From: Pseudoalteromonas tunicata
Lineage (GTDB): Bacteria; Pseudomonadota; Gammaproteobacteria; Enterobacterales; Alteromonadaceae
DNA: 64,000 nucleotides
NCBI RefSeq assembly: GCF_002310815.1
Contig: NZ_CP011032.1
Span: 598,001 to 662,000, forward strand
Reading direction: 5' to 3'
Every line of letters starts with the position of its first letter. The stretch's first letter is position 1. This document shows positions 28,569-40,764 of the stretch, piece after piece. Under the pieces are notes generated by a model. The model was given only the letters and a program-made list of their open reading frames with translations. It was not told where the DNA came from and ran no database searches. Made by a program: the position numbers and the translations under genes.

Positions 28569-28970
28569 ATGGTTTTTCGAATTGACTTAAAAGTACGTGA
28601 TTACGAATGTGATTTACAAGGTATTGTTAATAATGGCGTTTATTTTAATTATTTAGAACATGCACGCCATGAATTTTTACATGCAAATAATGTTGATTTT
28701 GCCAAATTGGCGGCAGATAAAATTAATCTTGTGGTTATTCGCAGTGAAATCGACTTTAAAGCGTCTTTAGTGCCGGGCGATGAGTTTTATGTGCTAGTTA
28801 CACCTAAACGCACATCAAAGCTTAAGTTTGCATTTGAGCAGCAAATATTTAGAACATGCGATGATAAGCTGGTGGTGGCTGCGGTTATTACTGGCACATC
28901 AGTGAATGAGCGTGGTCGCCCGTTTGTGCCAGCTGAAATTGACGCATTATTTCCGATTCAGAGCTCGTAA
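28569..28970 (+). CDS. 4HBT-fold acyl-CoA thioesterase (YbgC-like)
   Basis: A 133-residue hot-dog protein. VRDYECDLQGIVNNGVYFNY then LEHARHEFL is the thioesterase signature with the catalytic Asp in the ECD triplet, and VIRSEIDFKASLVPGDEF is the second conserved block. It would hydrolyse acyl-CoA or acyl-ACP thioesters in the cytoplasm. It is divergent from the TonB receptor and its stop abuts the stop of the convergent lipoprotein gene. Substrate unknown. Confidence 0.85.
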   Translation: MVFRIDLKVRDYECDLQGIVNNGVYFNYLEHARHEFLHANNVDFAKLAADKINLVVIRSEIDFKASLVPGDEFYVLVTPKRTSKLKFAFEQQIFRTCDDKLVVAAVITGTSVNERGRPFVPAEIDALFPIQSS

Positions 28971-29378
28971 TTACAATGAAGCGATACGCTTAAATGTTAA
29001 ATGATGGCGACCAGCAATAATGAGTTGGTCGCGCTCAACTGTTAATGAAGCCATTTGGCTTAAGGTATCAATAATCAGCTCTTCTTGTTGAGTTAATTGC
29101 GGGTCGCAACGTTTGCGGCTCATGCCAAGTTCATCAATTTTAAATTGATTGTGACTTAATTTACCTTGGCCAAAAAAACGATTACAACCGGTAAAACCAT
29201 GTACTCTCAGTCCATCGCTAAAGCTGAGCTTAATATTTGGATCGGTTAAAACCACATTGTCTAAAACAACCAACTGATATTGATTAAATTTAATTTTTTT
29301 ATTGAGGTTTTGGCTGGTTGATTGACAGCCTGTCAGCAAAAACGCTACAAATAACGTGAAAATGGCGGCTAATCGCAT
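28971..29378 (-). CDS. META-domain lipoprotein
   Basis: About 135 residues from Met at 29378. The N-terminus MRLAAIFTLFVAFLLTGCQS is a lipoprotein signal with lipobox LTGC. The rest has META/HslJ features: KLSFSDGLRVHGFTGCNRFFG, FKIDELGMSRKRCD and LIIDTLSQM. A longer reading from 29417 would place a second hydrophobic stretch ahead of the lipobox, which is unlikely. HslJ-type proteins affect envelope stress and novobiocin resistance in E. coli; the role here is unknown. Confidence 0.85.
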   Translation of the reverse strand: MRLAAIFTLFVAFLLTGCQSTSQNLNKKIKFNQYQLVVLDNVVLTDPNIKLSFSDGLRVHGFTGCNRFFGQGKLSHNQFKIDELGMSRKRCDPQLTQQEELIIDTLSQMASLTVERDQLIIAGRHHLTFKRIASL

Positions 29379-29542
29379 GAAAATACTCAATATTGAAACA
29401 ATACTCAATAATAGCAATTATTTAATCGTGCTGCTGTGGCAATTTCGTTAATAGTTTGCATGCCCTAATACTAAAAATTAACAGCTTTGCGATATTTGGC
29501 AGTTGCGTCTCAAATTTAGGATCAGTACACTAGCGTCAGTTA

Positions 29543-29639
29543 CTTGTCGGAGTGCCTAAGTTAGGAAACTAATTATGGCTGAGATCGCGAAAGCGGGATC
29601 CGTGAACCTGAACAGACTAATATCTGCGTAGGAAACAAG
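29543..29639 (+). promoter_or_regulatory. TPP riboswitch (THI element)
   Basis: The thi-box is easily read: cttgtcggagtgcc opens the aptamer, ggctgagatc and gggatccgtgaacctg form the conserved core, and tatctgcgtaggaaacaag closes it by pairing cttgt with acaag. It binds thiamine pyrophosphate and should repress the thiC operon. The 160 bases between aptamer and thiC hold a candidate hairpin (cgggtg / cactcg near 29650-29680) and a weak stem ending in six T at 29723-29728, possible parts of the expression platform. Confidence 0.95.
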
Positions 29640-29783
29640 CTGCCCTCATTCGGGTGTGTTTGTGCACTCGAAAAATGTGCACTCTCCCCCAAATGATGCA
29701 AAGACTTCGGTCACCTTGAACCTTTTTTCAGTGTTTATGCACACATCTTGAAAGCCAAAGATCTCTGACAAGACCATCATTAA

Positions 29784-31763
<1,980 letters not shown>

Positions 31764-31781
31764 ATGAGGCGAAGCATCATT

Positions 31782-32855
31782 ATGAAAAAACACATTGCGA
31801 TTGTGGGGTTTGGTTTAACTGGTAGGCTGGCTGCTTTAGGGTTGGCTGATGAATTTACGCTGAGTATTTTTGAAGCCAGTGATATACAAGCCGCAAGTAG
31901 TGCCGGAGCGGTTGCAGCAGCGATGTTAGCGCCACAGGCTGAATCGGTGTTGTGTGAGCCTGATTTAGCTGAGCTTGGTTTGCGCGCTATTGCTCGTTGG
32001 CCTGAGATAATAGGGCACTTAAATGGCGATGTGTTTTTTCAACAACAGGGTGCGCTGATTGTGGCGCATCCACAAGATTTTGCCGATTTGCAGTTATTCG
32101 CTAATCGTTTAAAGCCGCTTGAGCAGCAACAAGCTCAATGGCTCAACCGTGAGCAAATTAATCAATTAGAACCCGCCCTAGGTACTCGTTTTCAAAAAGG
32201 TATTTTTTTGCCTTGCGAAGGTCAACTTGATAATGCCGCTTTTTATCAAGCCAGCTGTGAGACTTTGTTGCAAAAAGATATTACTTGGCATTTTGGTAGC
32301 AGAGTGAGCATTAATGGTAATGAAATTGCAGGGCAGGCATTTGATTTAGTGATAGATTGTCGTGGATTGGGTGCCAAGCCTGATTTAACAAAGCTTCGTG
32401 GTGTGCGCGGAGAAGTGGCGCGCGTTTATGCACCTGAAGTGGCGTTATCACGGCCTGTACGTTTAATGCATCCCCGATATCCGATTTATATTGTGCCCAA
32501 ACCGAATCATGAGTTTGTGATTGGCGCTACAGAAATTGAGTCGCAAGATGAAGGGGCTGTTACGGTGCGCTCAACCCTTGAATTGTTATCGGCAGCTTAC
32601 ACCATTGATTCGGGGTTTGCAGAGGCGAAAATTATCAGCTTAAAAAGTGGCTTGCGGCCAAGCTTTGTTGATAACCGCCCACAAATTACCCTCAATAAAC
32701 AATTGATTAGTATAAATGGTTTGTATCGCCATGGTTATTTACTGGCACCCGTTTTGGTCGATGAAGTGGTACGCCAAGCGCAGCACTTATTATTAGAATT
32801 TGATTTTATGCCAGCCAGCGCGCATTTAGCTGGCCTTGTGCAACGCGTGGATTAA
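31782..32855 (+). CDS. thiO: FAD-dependent glycine oxidase-like protein
   Basis: About 357 residues. KKHIAIVGFGLTGRLAALGL is an FAD-binding Rossmann motif, and GLRPSFVDNRPQI with YRHGYLLAPVLVDEV near the end match ThiO/DAO C-terminal blocks. ThiO makes dehydroglycine for the thiazole ring. No thiH is present in the cluster, so this oxygen-dependent route is the expected one. ATG 31782 is preferred over 31764 because aggcg precedes it. Confidence 0.88.
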   Translation: MKKHIAIVGFGLTGRLAALGLADEFTLSIFEASDIQAASSAGAVAAAMLAPQAESVLCEPDLAELGLRAIARWPEIIGHLNGDVFFQQQGALIVAHPQDFADLQLFANRLKPLEQQQAQWLNREQINQLEPALGTRFQKGIFLPCEGQLDNAAFYQASCETLLQKDITWHFGSRVSINGNEIAGQAFDLVIDCRGLGAKPDLTKLRGVRGEVARVYAPEVALSRPVRLMHPRYPIYIVPKPNHEFVIGATEIESQDEGAVTVRSTLELLSAAYTIDSGFAEAKIISLKSGLRPSFVDNRPQITLNKQLISINGLYRHGYLLAPVLVDEVVRQAQHLLLEFDFMPASAHLAGLVQRVD

Positions 32856-32860
32856 AAAAC

Positions 32861-33061
32861 ATGAATATTATTTTTAATGGTCAAACTTTGGCCTTGGCAA
32901 CCGCACAAATAAATTTAACAGAGCTGTTACAGCACCAAGGTGCAAAAGAGCCTTTTGCGGTGGCGGTGAATCAAACGTTTGTACCTCGCAGCCGTTGTGA
33001 TGATTATCAAATACAAGCCGGTGATAGCATTGAATTACTCTCGCCAATTCAAGGAGGCTAA
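32861..33061 (+). CDS. thiS: Sulfur carrier protein
   Basis: A 66-residue ubiquitin-like protein ending in IQGG. The C-terminal Gly-Gly is adenylated by ThiF and then carries the sulfur for thiazole formation. Typical length. It sits 5 bases after thiO and 2 bases before thiG. Confidence 0.95.
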   Translation: MNIIFNGQTLALATAQINLTELLQHQGAKEPFAVAVNQTFVPRSRCDDYQIQAGDSIELLSPIQGG

Positions 33062-33063
33062 CT

Positions 33064-33858
33064 ATGGAATTATTTGATAAGCCTTTGACTATTTATGGCA
33101 AAGCCCTTAATAGCCGTTTGTTTATTGGTTCGGCACTTTATCCTTCACCACAAGTGATGCTCGATTCGATCGTTGCATCTAATGCTTCAGTGGTGACGGT
33201 ATCCTTGCGTCGCCAAGGGACAGTTGAAGCAGGTGCCGATTTTTGGCAGCTGATCAAACAAACCGGGCTTAATATTCTGCCAAATACCGCAGGCTGTTAT
33301 AGTGTCCAAGAGGCCGTGACTTTGGCGCAAATGTGTCGTGAGGTTTTTCAAACGAATTGGATCAAACTTGAGTTATTGGGCGATGAATATAACTTACAGC
33401 CCGATCCAATAGCTCTGCTTGAAGCAACGCGTATTTTGATTGCAGATGGTTTTGAAGTCTTACCCTATTGCACTGATGATTTAGTTATTTGCCAAAAATT
33501 AGTTGAGCTTGGTTGTGAAGTACTAATGCCGTGGGGCGCACCCATTGGTACAGGTAAAGGTTTACTTAACCCTTATAACTTAAAAGTAATACGTGAACGC
33601 CTACCAAATACGACTTTATTGGTTGATGCGGGGTTAGGTTTACCTTCTCATGCCTGCCAAGCAATGGAAATAGGGTATGATGCGGTTTTACTTAATTCTG
33701 CCATCGCCCAAGCAGGCGACCCCGTTTTAATGGCAAAAGGTTTTGCTGCTGCGGTAGAGGCTGGACGTGCGGGCTATTTAGCGCAAGCCATGCCTGAAAA
33801 AGAGCTGGCTAAACCCTCTACACCCACCATGGGTATGCCGTTTTGGCACCAGAATTAA
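33064..33858 (+). CDS. thiG: Thiazole synthase
   Basis: A 264-residue TIM-barrel enzyme. [17 protein letters not shown] carries the Lys that forms the imine with deoxyxylulose-5-phosphate, [15 protein letters not shown] and [14 protein letters not shown] are conserved, and [20 protein letters not shown] binds phosphate. It joins DXP, ThiS thiocarboxylate and dehydroglycine to make the thiazole. A good site, aaggagg, overlaps the end of thiS. Confidence 0.97.
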   Translation: MELFDKPLTIYGKALNSRLFIGSALYPSPQVMLDSIVASNASVVTVSLRRQGTVEAGADFWQLIKQTGLNILPNTAGCYSVQEAVTLAQMCREVFQTNWIKLELLGDEYNLQPDPIALLEATRILIADGFEVLPYCTDDLVICQKLVELGCEVLMPWGAPIGTGKGLLNPYNLKVIRERLPNTTLLVDAGLGLPSHACQAMEIGYDAVLLNSAIAQAGDPVLMAKGFAAAVEAGRAGYLAQAMPEKELAKPSTPTMGMPFWHQN

Positions 33859-33911
33859 ACATGTGTTAAGTCGCATTTATTGAACTAATTGATAAGAGTG
33901 AGCAGTTAATT

Positions 33912-35426
33912 TTGAAAAGTATTATTTGGACAATCGCAGGTTCTGATAGCGGAGGTGGTGCTGGCATTGCCGCCGATATTAAAGCAATTGAAAGTTTTGG
34001 TGGCCATGCTTGCACCATTATTACTGCGCTAACGGCACAAAATAGCATGGGTGTTGAAGCCATTAATGCTGTCACTATCGAGGTACTAGAGTCACAATTT
34101 GCGGCACTTGAAAGCGATATGCCAGCCAAAGTGATCAAAATAGGTTTGCTTGCCAATATTCAGCAGGTTGAATTTGTTGCAGCTAAGCTTGCTCATTTTA
34201 AAGCCAATTGGCCGCTGCCGCCTTTAGTGGTGTATGACCCAGTTGCAGTGGCTTCAAGTGGTGAAACGCTGACCGAAGATGACATTATTCCAACACTTAA
34301 AAACACCCTGTTGCCGCTGGTGGATGTGATCACTCCCAATACGCAAGAAACCCAAATTCTCACTGGTCATTATTTAATTGGTCCAAGCGCAGTGCGTGAC
34401 GCCAGTGAGGCCTTTTTTAATTTAGGTGTTGGCGCTGCTGTGATTAAAGGTGGGCATTGGGATTATCCGCAAGGGTATTGTGTGGATTACTGCGCTGTGC
34501 CTGGGCAAGAATATTGGTTGGGCAATGAAAAAATAATAGCGCCACACAATCATGGCACTGGGTGTAGTTATGCTTCAAGTATGGCTGCGTGTTTAGGGCT
34601 TGGTTATCCACTCAAAGACGCTTTTATTTTAGCTAAAGCTTACATTAATCAAGGGTTAAAGGTATCAGTTCGCATTGGGCAGGGGATTGGGCCTGTGGCT
34701 CATAAAGGTTTTCCACATGATTTAGCTGATTTTCCAACAGTCATTGAAGCCGGAAGCTGGCTGGGTAAAGAACTAGAGTTGGAGCCTTGGGATCGCCCAG
34801 TGGTAGCAGAATTTTCCCCGTCCGAAACACAGCAATTGGGCTTATATGCAGTGGTTGATAATTGTGACTGGCTTAAACTCTGTCTTGAAAATGGCATTAA
34901 AACCGTACAACTTAGAATTAAAAATAGCGACACTCCAAATTTAGCCGAGCAAATTCAAACCGCTGTTGCCCTAGGGCAGCAATTTCAGGCACGAGTTTAT
35001 ATTAATGATCACTGGCAACTTGCAATAGAACACGGCGCGTATGGCGTGCACTTAGGGCAAGAAGATCTTGATACTGCTGATTTAGTCGCAATTAAAGCGG
35101 CAGGGTTGAAGCTTGGTTTATCGACCCACGGCTTTTATGAAATGCTCAGAGCACATAATTATCAACCGAGTTATTTAGCCTTTGGCGCGATTTACCCCAC
35201 GACTACTAAAGACATGACAGGCCAAATTCAAGGACTCGAAAAGCTTAAACATTTTGTACCTCTGATGAAAGCGTATCCGACAGTGGCGATTGGTGGCATT
35301 GATTTAATTCGAGCGCCAGAAGTTGCCGCCACAGGTGTTGGCAGTGTTGCTGTGGTTAGGGCGATTACTGAAGCGGCAGATCCGCTCCAAGCAATTAGTC
35401 AGTTGCAACAAGCTATTAAGGTTTAA
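33912..35426 (+). CDS. thiDE: Bifunctional HMP-P kinase / thiamine phosphate synthase fusion
   Basis: A 504-residue fusion starting with TTG. Residues 1 to about 265 are ThiD: WTIAGSDSGGGAGIAADIKA at the N-terminus, VITPNTQETQILTG and NHGTGCSYASSMAACLGLG with the anion hole and catalytic Cys. Residues about 305-504 are ThiE: VQLRIKNSD, VYINDHWQLAIEHGAYGVHL, GLSTHGFYEM, GAIYPTTTKDM and VAIGGI. It phosphorylates HMP-P to HMP-PP and then couples it to the thiazole. A linker of about 40 residues joins the two. Confidence 0.95.
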   Translation: MKSIIWTIAGSDSGGGAGIAADIKAIESFGGHACTIITALTAQNSMGVEAINAVTIEVLESQFAALESDMPAKVIKIGLLANIQQVEFVAAKLAHFKANWPLPPLVVYDPVAVASSGETLTEDDIIPTLKNTLLPLVDVITPNTQETQILTGHYLIGPSAVRDASEAFFNLGVGAAVIKGGHWDYPQGYCVDYCAVPGQEYWLGNEKIIAPHNHGTGCSYASSMAACLGLGYPLKDAFILAKAYINQGLKVSVRIGQGIGPVAHKGFPHDLADFPTVIEAGSWLGKELELEPWDRPVVAEFSPSETQQLGLYAVVDNCDWLKLCLENGIKTVQLRIKNSDTPNLAEQIQTAVALGQQFQARVYINDHWQLAIEHGAYGVHLGQEDLDTADLVAIKAAGLKLGLSTHGFYEMLRAHNYQPSYLAFGAIYPTTTKDMTGQIQGLEKLKHFVPLMKAYPTVAIGGIDLIRAPEVAATGVGSVAVVRAITEAADPLQAISQLQQAIKV

Positions 35427-35446
35427 TACTAAGCGTATAAAGTGCG

Positions 35447-36211
35447 ATGATGGAATTATCAGACAAAGAGCAGGTGCGTTATAGCCGCCAGTTGATGTTA
35501 GAGCAAGTTGGTTTTACTGGACAGAAAAAGCTCAAGCAAAGCAAGGTATTAATAATTGGTGCAGGTGGACTTGGTTCACCTGCAGCATTGTATTTAGCCG
35601 CTTCTGGCATCGGTCATTTAACCTTAATTGATGATGATAAAGTTGAGCTTAGTAATTTACAGCGCCAAATTCTCTATAAAGTGAACCATCTAGGTCAAAA
35701 TAAAGTAATTGCGGCGCAAAAAAGCTTGCTGAGTTTAAATAATCAAATTGAATGTATTGGAGTGGTTGATAAATTAGCTGAACACAATGCGGCGAAGTGG
35801 ATTGCAAGTCATGATGTTGTTCTTGATTGCAGTGATAATTTTGCTACCCGTTATTTGGTTAATCAGCATTGCGTGCAATTACATAAACCTTTAATTTCAG
35901 GTGCCGCAATTGCAATACAAGGCCAAGTAGTGTGTATTGCAAATCACCTTCAGAGTCATCGCGATGCACAAGGGTGTTACCAGTGTCTATTTCCGCCTTC
36001 ATCGGCGCAAGAAAATTTAAATTGTAGTAATGCCGGAGTATTTGCTCCTTTATTGGGTATTATTGGTGCAATGCAAGCACAACAATGTCTAAATGTGCTG
36101 CTAGATCATGATTTTCAATCGCAATTTATTGTGTTTGACGCAATAAACTTCAAGCAAACGCGTTTTAATTTGACAGCAGATGAGGGGTGTTCAATTTGTC
36201 GAGCACCCTAG
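35447..36211 (+). CDS. thiF: ThiS adenylyltransferase
   Basis: A 254-residue E1-like protein of the ThiF/MoeB family. IIGAGGLGSPAALYLAASGIG is the nucleotide-binding loop, DLxNLQRQ appears as ELSNLQRQILY, DCSDNFATRYLVN binds Mg-ATP, and two CxxC pairs (CYQC and CSIC at the C-terminus) coordinate zinc. It activates the ThiS C-terminus. As the last gene of the thi operon ThiF is favoured over MoeB. Confidence 0.93.
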   Translation: MMELSDKEQVRYSRQLMLEQVGFTGQKKLKQSKVLIIGAGGLGSPAALYLAASGIGHLTLIDDDKVELSNLQRQILYKVNHLGQNKVIAAQKSLLSLNNQIECIGVVDKLAEHNAAKWIASHDVVLDCSDNFATRYLVNQHCVQLHKPLISGAAIAIQGQVVCIANHLQSHRDAQGCYQCLFPPSSAQENLNCSNAGVFAPLLGIIGAMQAQQCLNVLLDHDFQSQFIVFDAINFKQTRFNLTADEGCSICRAP

Positions 36212-36320
36212 AAGGCTAGATTTACAAATTTTGACAAATAAGCTGTAACCAAAGGTGTCAATTGTGCCTAATATGTTATATTTTATTTAACAAATAAATT
36301 TACAATTGTGGTTATCAAGG

Positions 36321-38516
36321 ATGGCATTGCTCAGCCCACTTTTATTTGCGTCTAGCCTGTTTATGGCTGGGGTTGAAAACCCAGTATATCTGGCCAAATT
36401 CGAAAATAAGCAGCAAGAAATCAAAACTCGAATTAGCTTTCACCATGCCTTATTAGGTGATGATGGAAAAGGCGTTTTGTTACAATTAAGTAACGCAGAG
36501 GTCTTGTTATTAAAACAAAGTGGTGTGTCTTTGAGCTCAGCGGATGAGCTTTGGATGCATAAAGTCGAGCAAGCGCGCAGTGAGCATGCAGTTGCACAAG
36601 CTCAGACTAGTGGCATTGTTGGTTATCCTTGTTATGCAACGGTTGAAGAAACCTTTGCCCAAGCTGAAAAACTTGCTAATGATTATCCCGATTTAACGCA
36701 ATGGATTGATATTGGTGATTCTTGGCAAAAGCAGCATGGGGAAGTTGGATTTGATCTCAATGTACTTAAAATTGGTAATAAATCGTTAGTTAATCCCCCA
36801 GTATTATTTATCCAAAGCGCTTTGCATGCTCGTGAATATGCTACAGCAGGACTCACCCTTGATTTTGCGAAAGTCTTGTTAGAAGGGGCAAAATCTGATC
36901 CTGATATCGCATGGATTTTAGCTCGTCATCAAATACATATTTTATTTCAATCGAATCCCGATGGTCGCAAGATAGCAGAACGAGGCCAATTGCAACGTAA
37001 AAACTATAATGAAAATCACTGTGCGAGCAGTAGTGTTGGTGTTGATTTAAATCGTAACTTTTCATTTGGTTGGGGGACTGTTGAAGGCGGCTCAAGTGGT
37101 GAAGCATGCCAAGAAACCTACCGAGGGCCATCGGCAGGCTCTGAACCTGAAGTTGCAGCCATCGAAAACTATATTCGTACACTTTATCCCGATGTTCGAG
37201 GTGAAAATGATGGTGATGCTGCGCCTGATACAACGCAAGGGCTTTATCTTGATATTCATAGCTACAGCCGTTTAATTTTATGGCCATGGGGTCATACTGA
37301 GCAACCATCGCCAAATCATCAAGGCTTTGAGGCGCTAGGTAAAAAACTGGCTTACTTCAACAATTATTTGCCCCAACAAGCGGTGGGTTTGTATCCTACC
37401 GATGGGACGTCAGATAATCTTGCTTACGGGGAGTTAGGGGTTGCACATATTACTTTTGAGCTTGGAACTGATTTTTTTCAATCGTGTAGTTATTACGAGC
37501 AAGTATTAAAACCAGATAACATCGAGGCACTTCTTTATGCTGCCAAAGTGGTTGAGGCACCTTATTTATTAAGCCAAGGGCCCGATATTGAAAATATTGA
37601 ACCTCTAGGCATGCAAGATGGTTCAATCAGTATCAAAGCGATGGCAACCGAAACACGTTTTAGCAAACGTAATGGTGCTTTGCCTATGCATGCAATTGCA
37701 CAGGCCTATTTCAGTGTGAATGCTTATCCTAATCAAGATAATTTAAAAACAGCTAATTTTGCTGATGGGATAGCTAATTCTGAAAGCGAAACGATTATTG
37801 CCCAGCTTAGTGAGACTGATTTAATTGATGGCCAAGCGACTGTTTATTTTAAGGCCAAAGATGTAAAGGGGAATGTTGGTCCTGTTTCGGCATTTAAAAT
37901 AGATACTCGTTTACCCCAGTTACAAGCAAGTGTGAATTGCATTGGCGCAAAATGCGAGCTGAAAGCTGAAAATTTATCGGCCGATTTTAGCTATGTATGG
38001 CAATTACCCGATGGCCGTACAAGTACTGAAAAAACAGTCACTTTCGTAATGCCACAAATTGGTGAACAAACAATTTTATATCAATTAAGTAATAAGTATT
38101 CAGTACAGGGGCAAATTAATCTAACAGCGAATGTCACTCAATTAATTGAGCCACAAGCCAGTTTCACCGAGCAGTGCCAGGATTTTATTTGTAATTTTGA
38201 TGCTTCAGCCAGTCAAGATGCCGATAGTATTGGGCTTAATTACGAGTGGAAAGTGGATAACAAAGTTGTGTCTAGTGAGGTTAATTATCAACATGATTTT
38301 GCGCAAGCAGGCAGCTATGATGTGCAGTTGCAAGTTACTGATGAGCACGGGCAGATTTCACAGCAGCGTTCAACAATTGTTCTAACGGCTCCGGTTGTGG
38401 TTGAACCGCCAGTGGTTGTTACTCCTGAGGTGAAAAAATCTGGTGGTGGGGCTCTTTTTGGTAGTTTAACAGGATTAATGGCACTGTTATTTTTACGCCG
38501 ACGACGAGCTAGGTAA
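36321..38516 (+). CDS. Secreted M14 zinc carboxypeptidase with PKD-like region and GlyGly-CTERM
   Basis: About 731 residues. A signal-type N-terminus (MALLSPLLFASSLFMAG) leads into an M14 peptidase: SALHAREYATAG gives the HxxE zinc ligands near residue 169, SNPDGRKIAERG and VGVDLNRNFSFGWG follow, LDIHSYSRL supplies the third ligand and ITFELGTDFF the catalytic Glu. A PKD-like domain lies at about 610-690. The end, KKSGGGALFGSLTGLMALLF followed by RRRR, is a GlyGly-CTERM signal, cut by rhombosortase in proteins exported by type II secretion. The start is uncertain: the open frame extends five codons upstream to a TTG. Confidence 0.9.
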   Translation: MALLSPLLFASSLFMAGVENPVYLAKFENKQQEIKTRISFHHALLGDDGKGVLLQLSNAEVLLLKQSGVSLSSADELWMHKVEQARSEHAVAQAQTSGIVGYPCYATVEETFAQAEKLANDYPDLTQWIDIGDSWQKQHGEVGFDLNVLKIGNKSLVNPPVLFIQSALHAREYATAGLTLDFAKVLLEGAKSDPDIAWILARHQIHILFQSNPDGRKIAERGQLQRKNYNENHCASSSVGVDLNRNFSFGWGTVEGGSSGEACQETYRGPSAGSEPEVAAIENYIRTLYPDVRGENDGDAAPDTTQGLYLDIHSYSRLILWPWGHTEQPSPNHQGFEALGKKLAYFNNYLPQQAVGLYPTDGTSDNLAYGELGVAHITFELGTDFFQSCSYYEQVLKPDNIEALLYAAKVVEAPYLLSQGPDIENIEPLGMQDGSISIKAMATETRFSKRNGALPMHAIAQAYFSVNAYPNQDNLKTANFADGIANSESETIIAQLSETDLIDGQATVYFKAKDVKGNVGPVSAFKIDTRLPQLQASVNCIGAKCELKAENLSADFSYVWQLPDGRTSTEKTVTFVMPQIGEQTILYQLSNKYSVQGQINLTANVTQLIEPQASFTEQCQDFICNFDASASQDADSIGLNYEWKVDNKVVSSEVNYQHDFAQAGSYDVQLQVTDEHGQISQQRSTIVLTAPVVVEPPVVVTPEVKKSGGGALFGSLTGLMALLFLRRRRAR

Positions 38517-38569
38517 TGGACCCAAAAATACTAATGTTTTAAAACATCGTATGATATTAACAATATAAT

Positions 38570-38600
38570 AAAAAAGGTCTGCAATGCAGACCTTTTTTAT
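38570..38600. terminator. Bidirectional terminator between carboxypeptidase and psd
   Basis: aaaaaaggtctgc and gcagacctttttt form a near-perfect stem with a 2-base loop. A run of A precedes and a run of T follows, so it works for both convergent genes. Confidence 0.9.
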
Positions 38601-38614
38601 TATTAAAACAAAGA

Positions 38615-39520
38615 TTACTTAGCGTTAGCTTCGGTTGTCTCTTCTTTTTCAGTGATGGTAGCAAAAGGTTGGCCAAGTCTAGTGACTGTTCCTGGTACTT
38701 CTGTTGCTAAAAACTCAGCGACATTTTGTGGCCACACTAAAATTACGGTTGATCCAAGCTTAAAGCGACCCATTTCTTCACCTTTTTTCAAGGTGATCTT
38801 TTCGGCTTTTGAAATTGGATAGTCCCAAGTAAATACTCTTTTACCTGCTGGTGGCGTCACCGTACCGGCCCAAACTGTTTCGATACTAGCAACGATGGTG
38901 GCGCCAACCAGCACCATTGCCATTGGGCCTATTTCAGTATCAAAAATAGCAACTACACGTTCATTACGCGCAAATAAGTTAGGTACATTTTGTGCTGTAA
39001 GCGGGTTTACTGAAAATAAATCGCCCGGTACATAAATCATCTTGGTTAACGTGCCATCGATTGGCATGTGAATTCGGTGATAATCTTTTGGGGCTAAATA
39101 AATAGTGGCAAACTTACCGCCTTGGAATGGCATTGCGACAACGTCATCTCCACCAAGTAAGGTTTGTAAGCTAAAATCATGGCCTTTAGCTTGAATTAAG
39201 CGATCATCCAAAATATCACCTAACTGGCTAATTTTGCCATCAACAGGATGAGCAATTATGCTTGGGTCTTGTGCAATGGTGCGTAACCCCGGTTTTAAAG
39301 GGCGGGTAAAAAACGCATTAAAACTTTTATAATGTTTAGGGTTTTCATATTCAGCTTCAGACATATCAATTTGATATTGTTTGATAAACGCTTTAATTAA
39401 TGACGTTGTGACAACGCCAGCTTCAGCGGCCGCTAACTTACCTACAATACGTGATACCAAATGTTTAGGCATCGCGTACTGCATTGCAATTTTAAATTTA
39501 TCCAAACTCACGTTGTTCAT
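38615..39520 (-). CDS. psd: Phosphatidylserine decarboxylase proenzyme
   Basis: A 301-residue protein that makes phosphatidylethanolamine at the inner membrane. [12 protein letters not shown] contains the LGST self-cleavage site near residue 268, whose Ser becomes the pyruvoyl group; [24 protein letters not shown] and [12 protein letters not shown] are family blocks. It follows rsgA on the minus strand with a 66-base gap, as in many gammaproteobacteria. Confidence 0.96.
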   Translation of the reverse strand: MNNVSLDKFKIAMQYAMPKHLVSRIVGKLAAAEAGVVTTSLIKAFIKQYQIDMSEAEYENPKHYKSFNAFFTRPLKPGLRTIAQDPSIIAHPVDGKISQLGDILDDRLIQAKGHDFSLQTLLGGDDVVAMPFQGGKFATIYLAPKDYHRIHMPIDGTLTKMIYVPGDLFSVNPLTAQNVPNLFARNERVVAIFDTEIGPMAMVLVGATIVASIETVWAGTVTPPAGKRVFTWDYPISKAEKITLKKGEEMGRFKLGSTVILVWPQNVAEFLATEVPGTVTRLGQPFATITEKEETTEANAK

Positions 39521-39586
39521 TCCAAATGAAATTTTGCCAATTCTAGCGAAAACTAAGCCACTAGACCAAATGATTTTAATTAGTGC

Positions 39587-40642
39587 TTAAACTCGCGGAT
39601 TGCGAGCACCGGCGCGGCCATCTTCCATTGAAAGTAAAATTTTATGATAGCTATCAAAACGGAGCTGAGAAATTTTACCTTCTTTAAGTGCTGTTGTTAA
39701 TAAGCAGCCAGGGTCATTAAGGTGTTTGCAATCTCTGAATTTACAGCCCCCTAAATACTCTCGAAACTCTGTAAAGCACCAAGTAACGCGATCGGGGTCG
39801 ATATGCCAAAGGCCAAACTCTCGAATGCCAGGAGAATCAATTAAATTACCACCACTTGGTAAATGATGAAGTGTTGAAACCGTGGTGGTATGTTGGCCAA
39901 GGCCACTATTTTCAGACACGATTTGGGTTAAAATTTGGCTGTCAGGTAATAAGCTATTAACTAAGGTTGATTTACCAACCCCACTTTGACCAACGAAAAT
40001 GCTATTTTTATCAACTAATAATGCTTTAAGTTCGTCAATCCCTTGGCCTGTTTTAGTGCTGATTAAATGTACACGATAACCAATATTGCGATAAATATCT
40101 AAAACAGCATCAATTTCAGCTAAAGTATCGGCGCTGAGTAAATCCGTTTTATTTAAAATAAGAATGGGTTCTATCCCCATATCTTCACAAGCCACAAGGT
40201 AGCGGTCAATAATATTTGGAGTAAATTCCGGTAATGCAGCAGAAACCATTAAAATTTGGTCAATATTGGCGGCAACTACTTTTACACCGTCATAAAAATC
40301 AGGACGAGTGAGTTGGCTGGTACGCTCTTCTACAGCTTCAATTACGCCTGCTAAATCACCGGCGCTTACTTTAGCTCTTCGAAAAATAACACGATCACCA
40401 CATACAATATTGCTCACCGTGCGACGAATATTACAGCGTAAGCGTTCATTATTACTTGTTTCTATATCGGCGTGTTGTCCAAAACGACTGATCACTAAGG
40501 CCGATTCAGCCACACCTAAATTATCACTTTGCCATGAATCATCATTTTTAGTACCGCTTTGTTTGGCTGTACTTAAACGTTTTTCATGATTGGCTTGGAT
40601 CCTACGGGATTGGCCATTACTTAGTTTCTTTCGTTTTGTCAC
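39587..40642 (-). CDS. rsgA: Small ribosomal subunit biogenesis GTPase
   Basis: A 351-residue circularly permuted GTPase. After a basic N-terminus and an OB-fold region, the order is NKTDLL (G4), GQSGVGKSTLVNSL (G1), TTTVSTLHHL (G2) and DSPGIREFG (G3). The C-terminal zinc domain has CKFRDCKHLNDPGC. It checks 30S subunit maturation. It is divergent from orn, with about 120 bases between them. Confidence 0.97.
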   Translation of the reverse strand: MTKRKKLSNGQSRRIQANHEKRLSTAKQSGTKNDDSWQSDNLGVAESALVISRFGQHADIETSNNERLRCNIRRTVSNIVCGDRVIFRRAKVSAGDLAGVIEAVEERTSQLTRPDFYDGVKVVAANIDQILMVSAALPEFTPNIIDRYLVACEDMGIEPILILNKTDLLSADTLAEIDAVLDIYRNIGYRVHLISTKTGQGIDELKALLVDKNSIFVGQSGVGKSTLVNSLLPDSQILTQIVSENSGLGQHTTTVSTLHHLPSGGNLIDSPGIREFGLWHIDPDRVTWCFTEFREYLGGCKFRDCKHLNDPGCLLTTALKEGKISQLRFDSYHKILLSMEDGRAGARNPRV

Positions 40643-40764
40643 TTTTCGCCTATAACTTAATTAAAAGGAGTGCTTTTTAAAAAAAGCATTTTATCCACAC
40701 TCGAAGCGTAATATGATATATGTAATTGCATTAAATCGAAAGGAAAGCACCGCTAAGGTAATTT

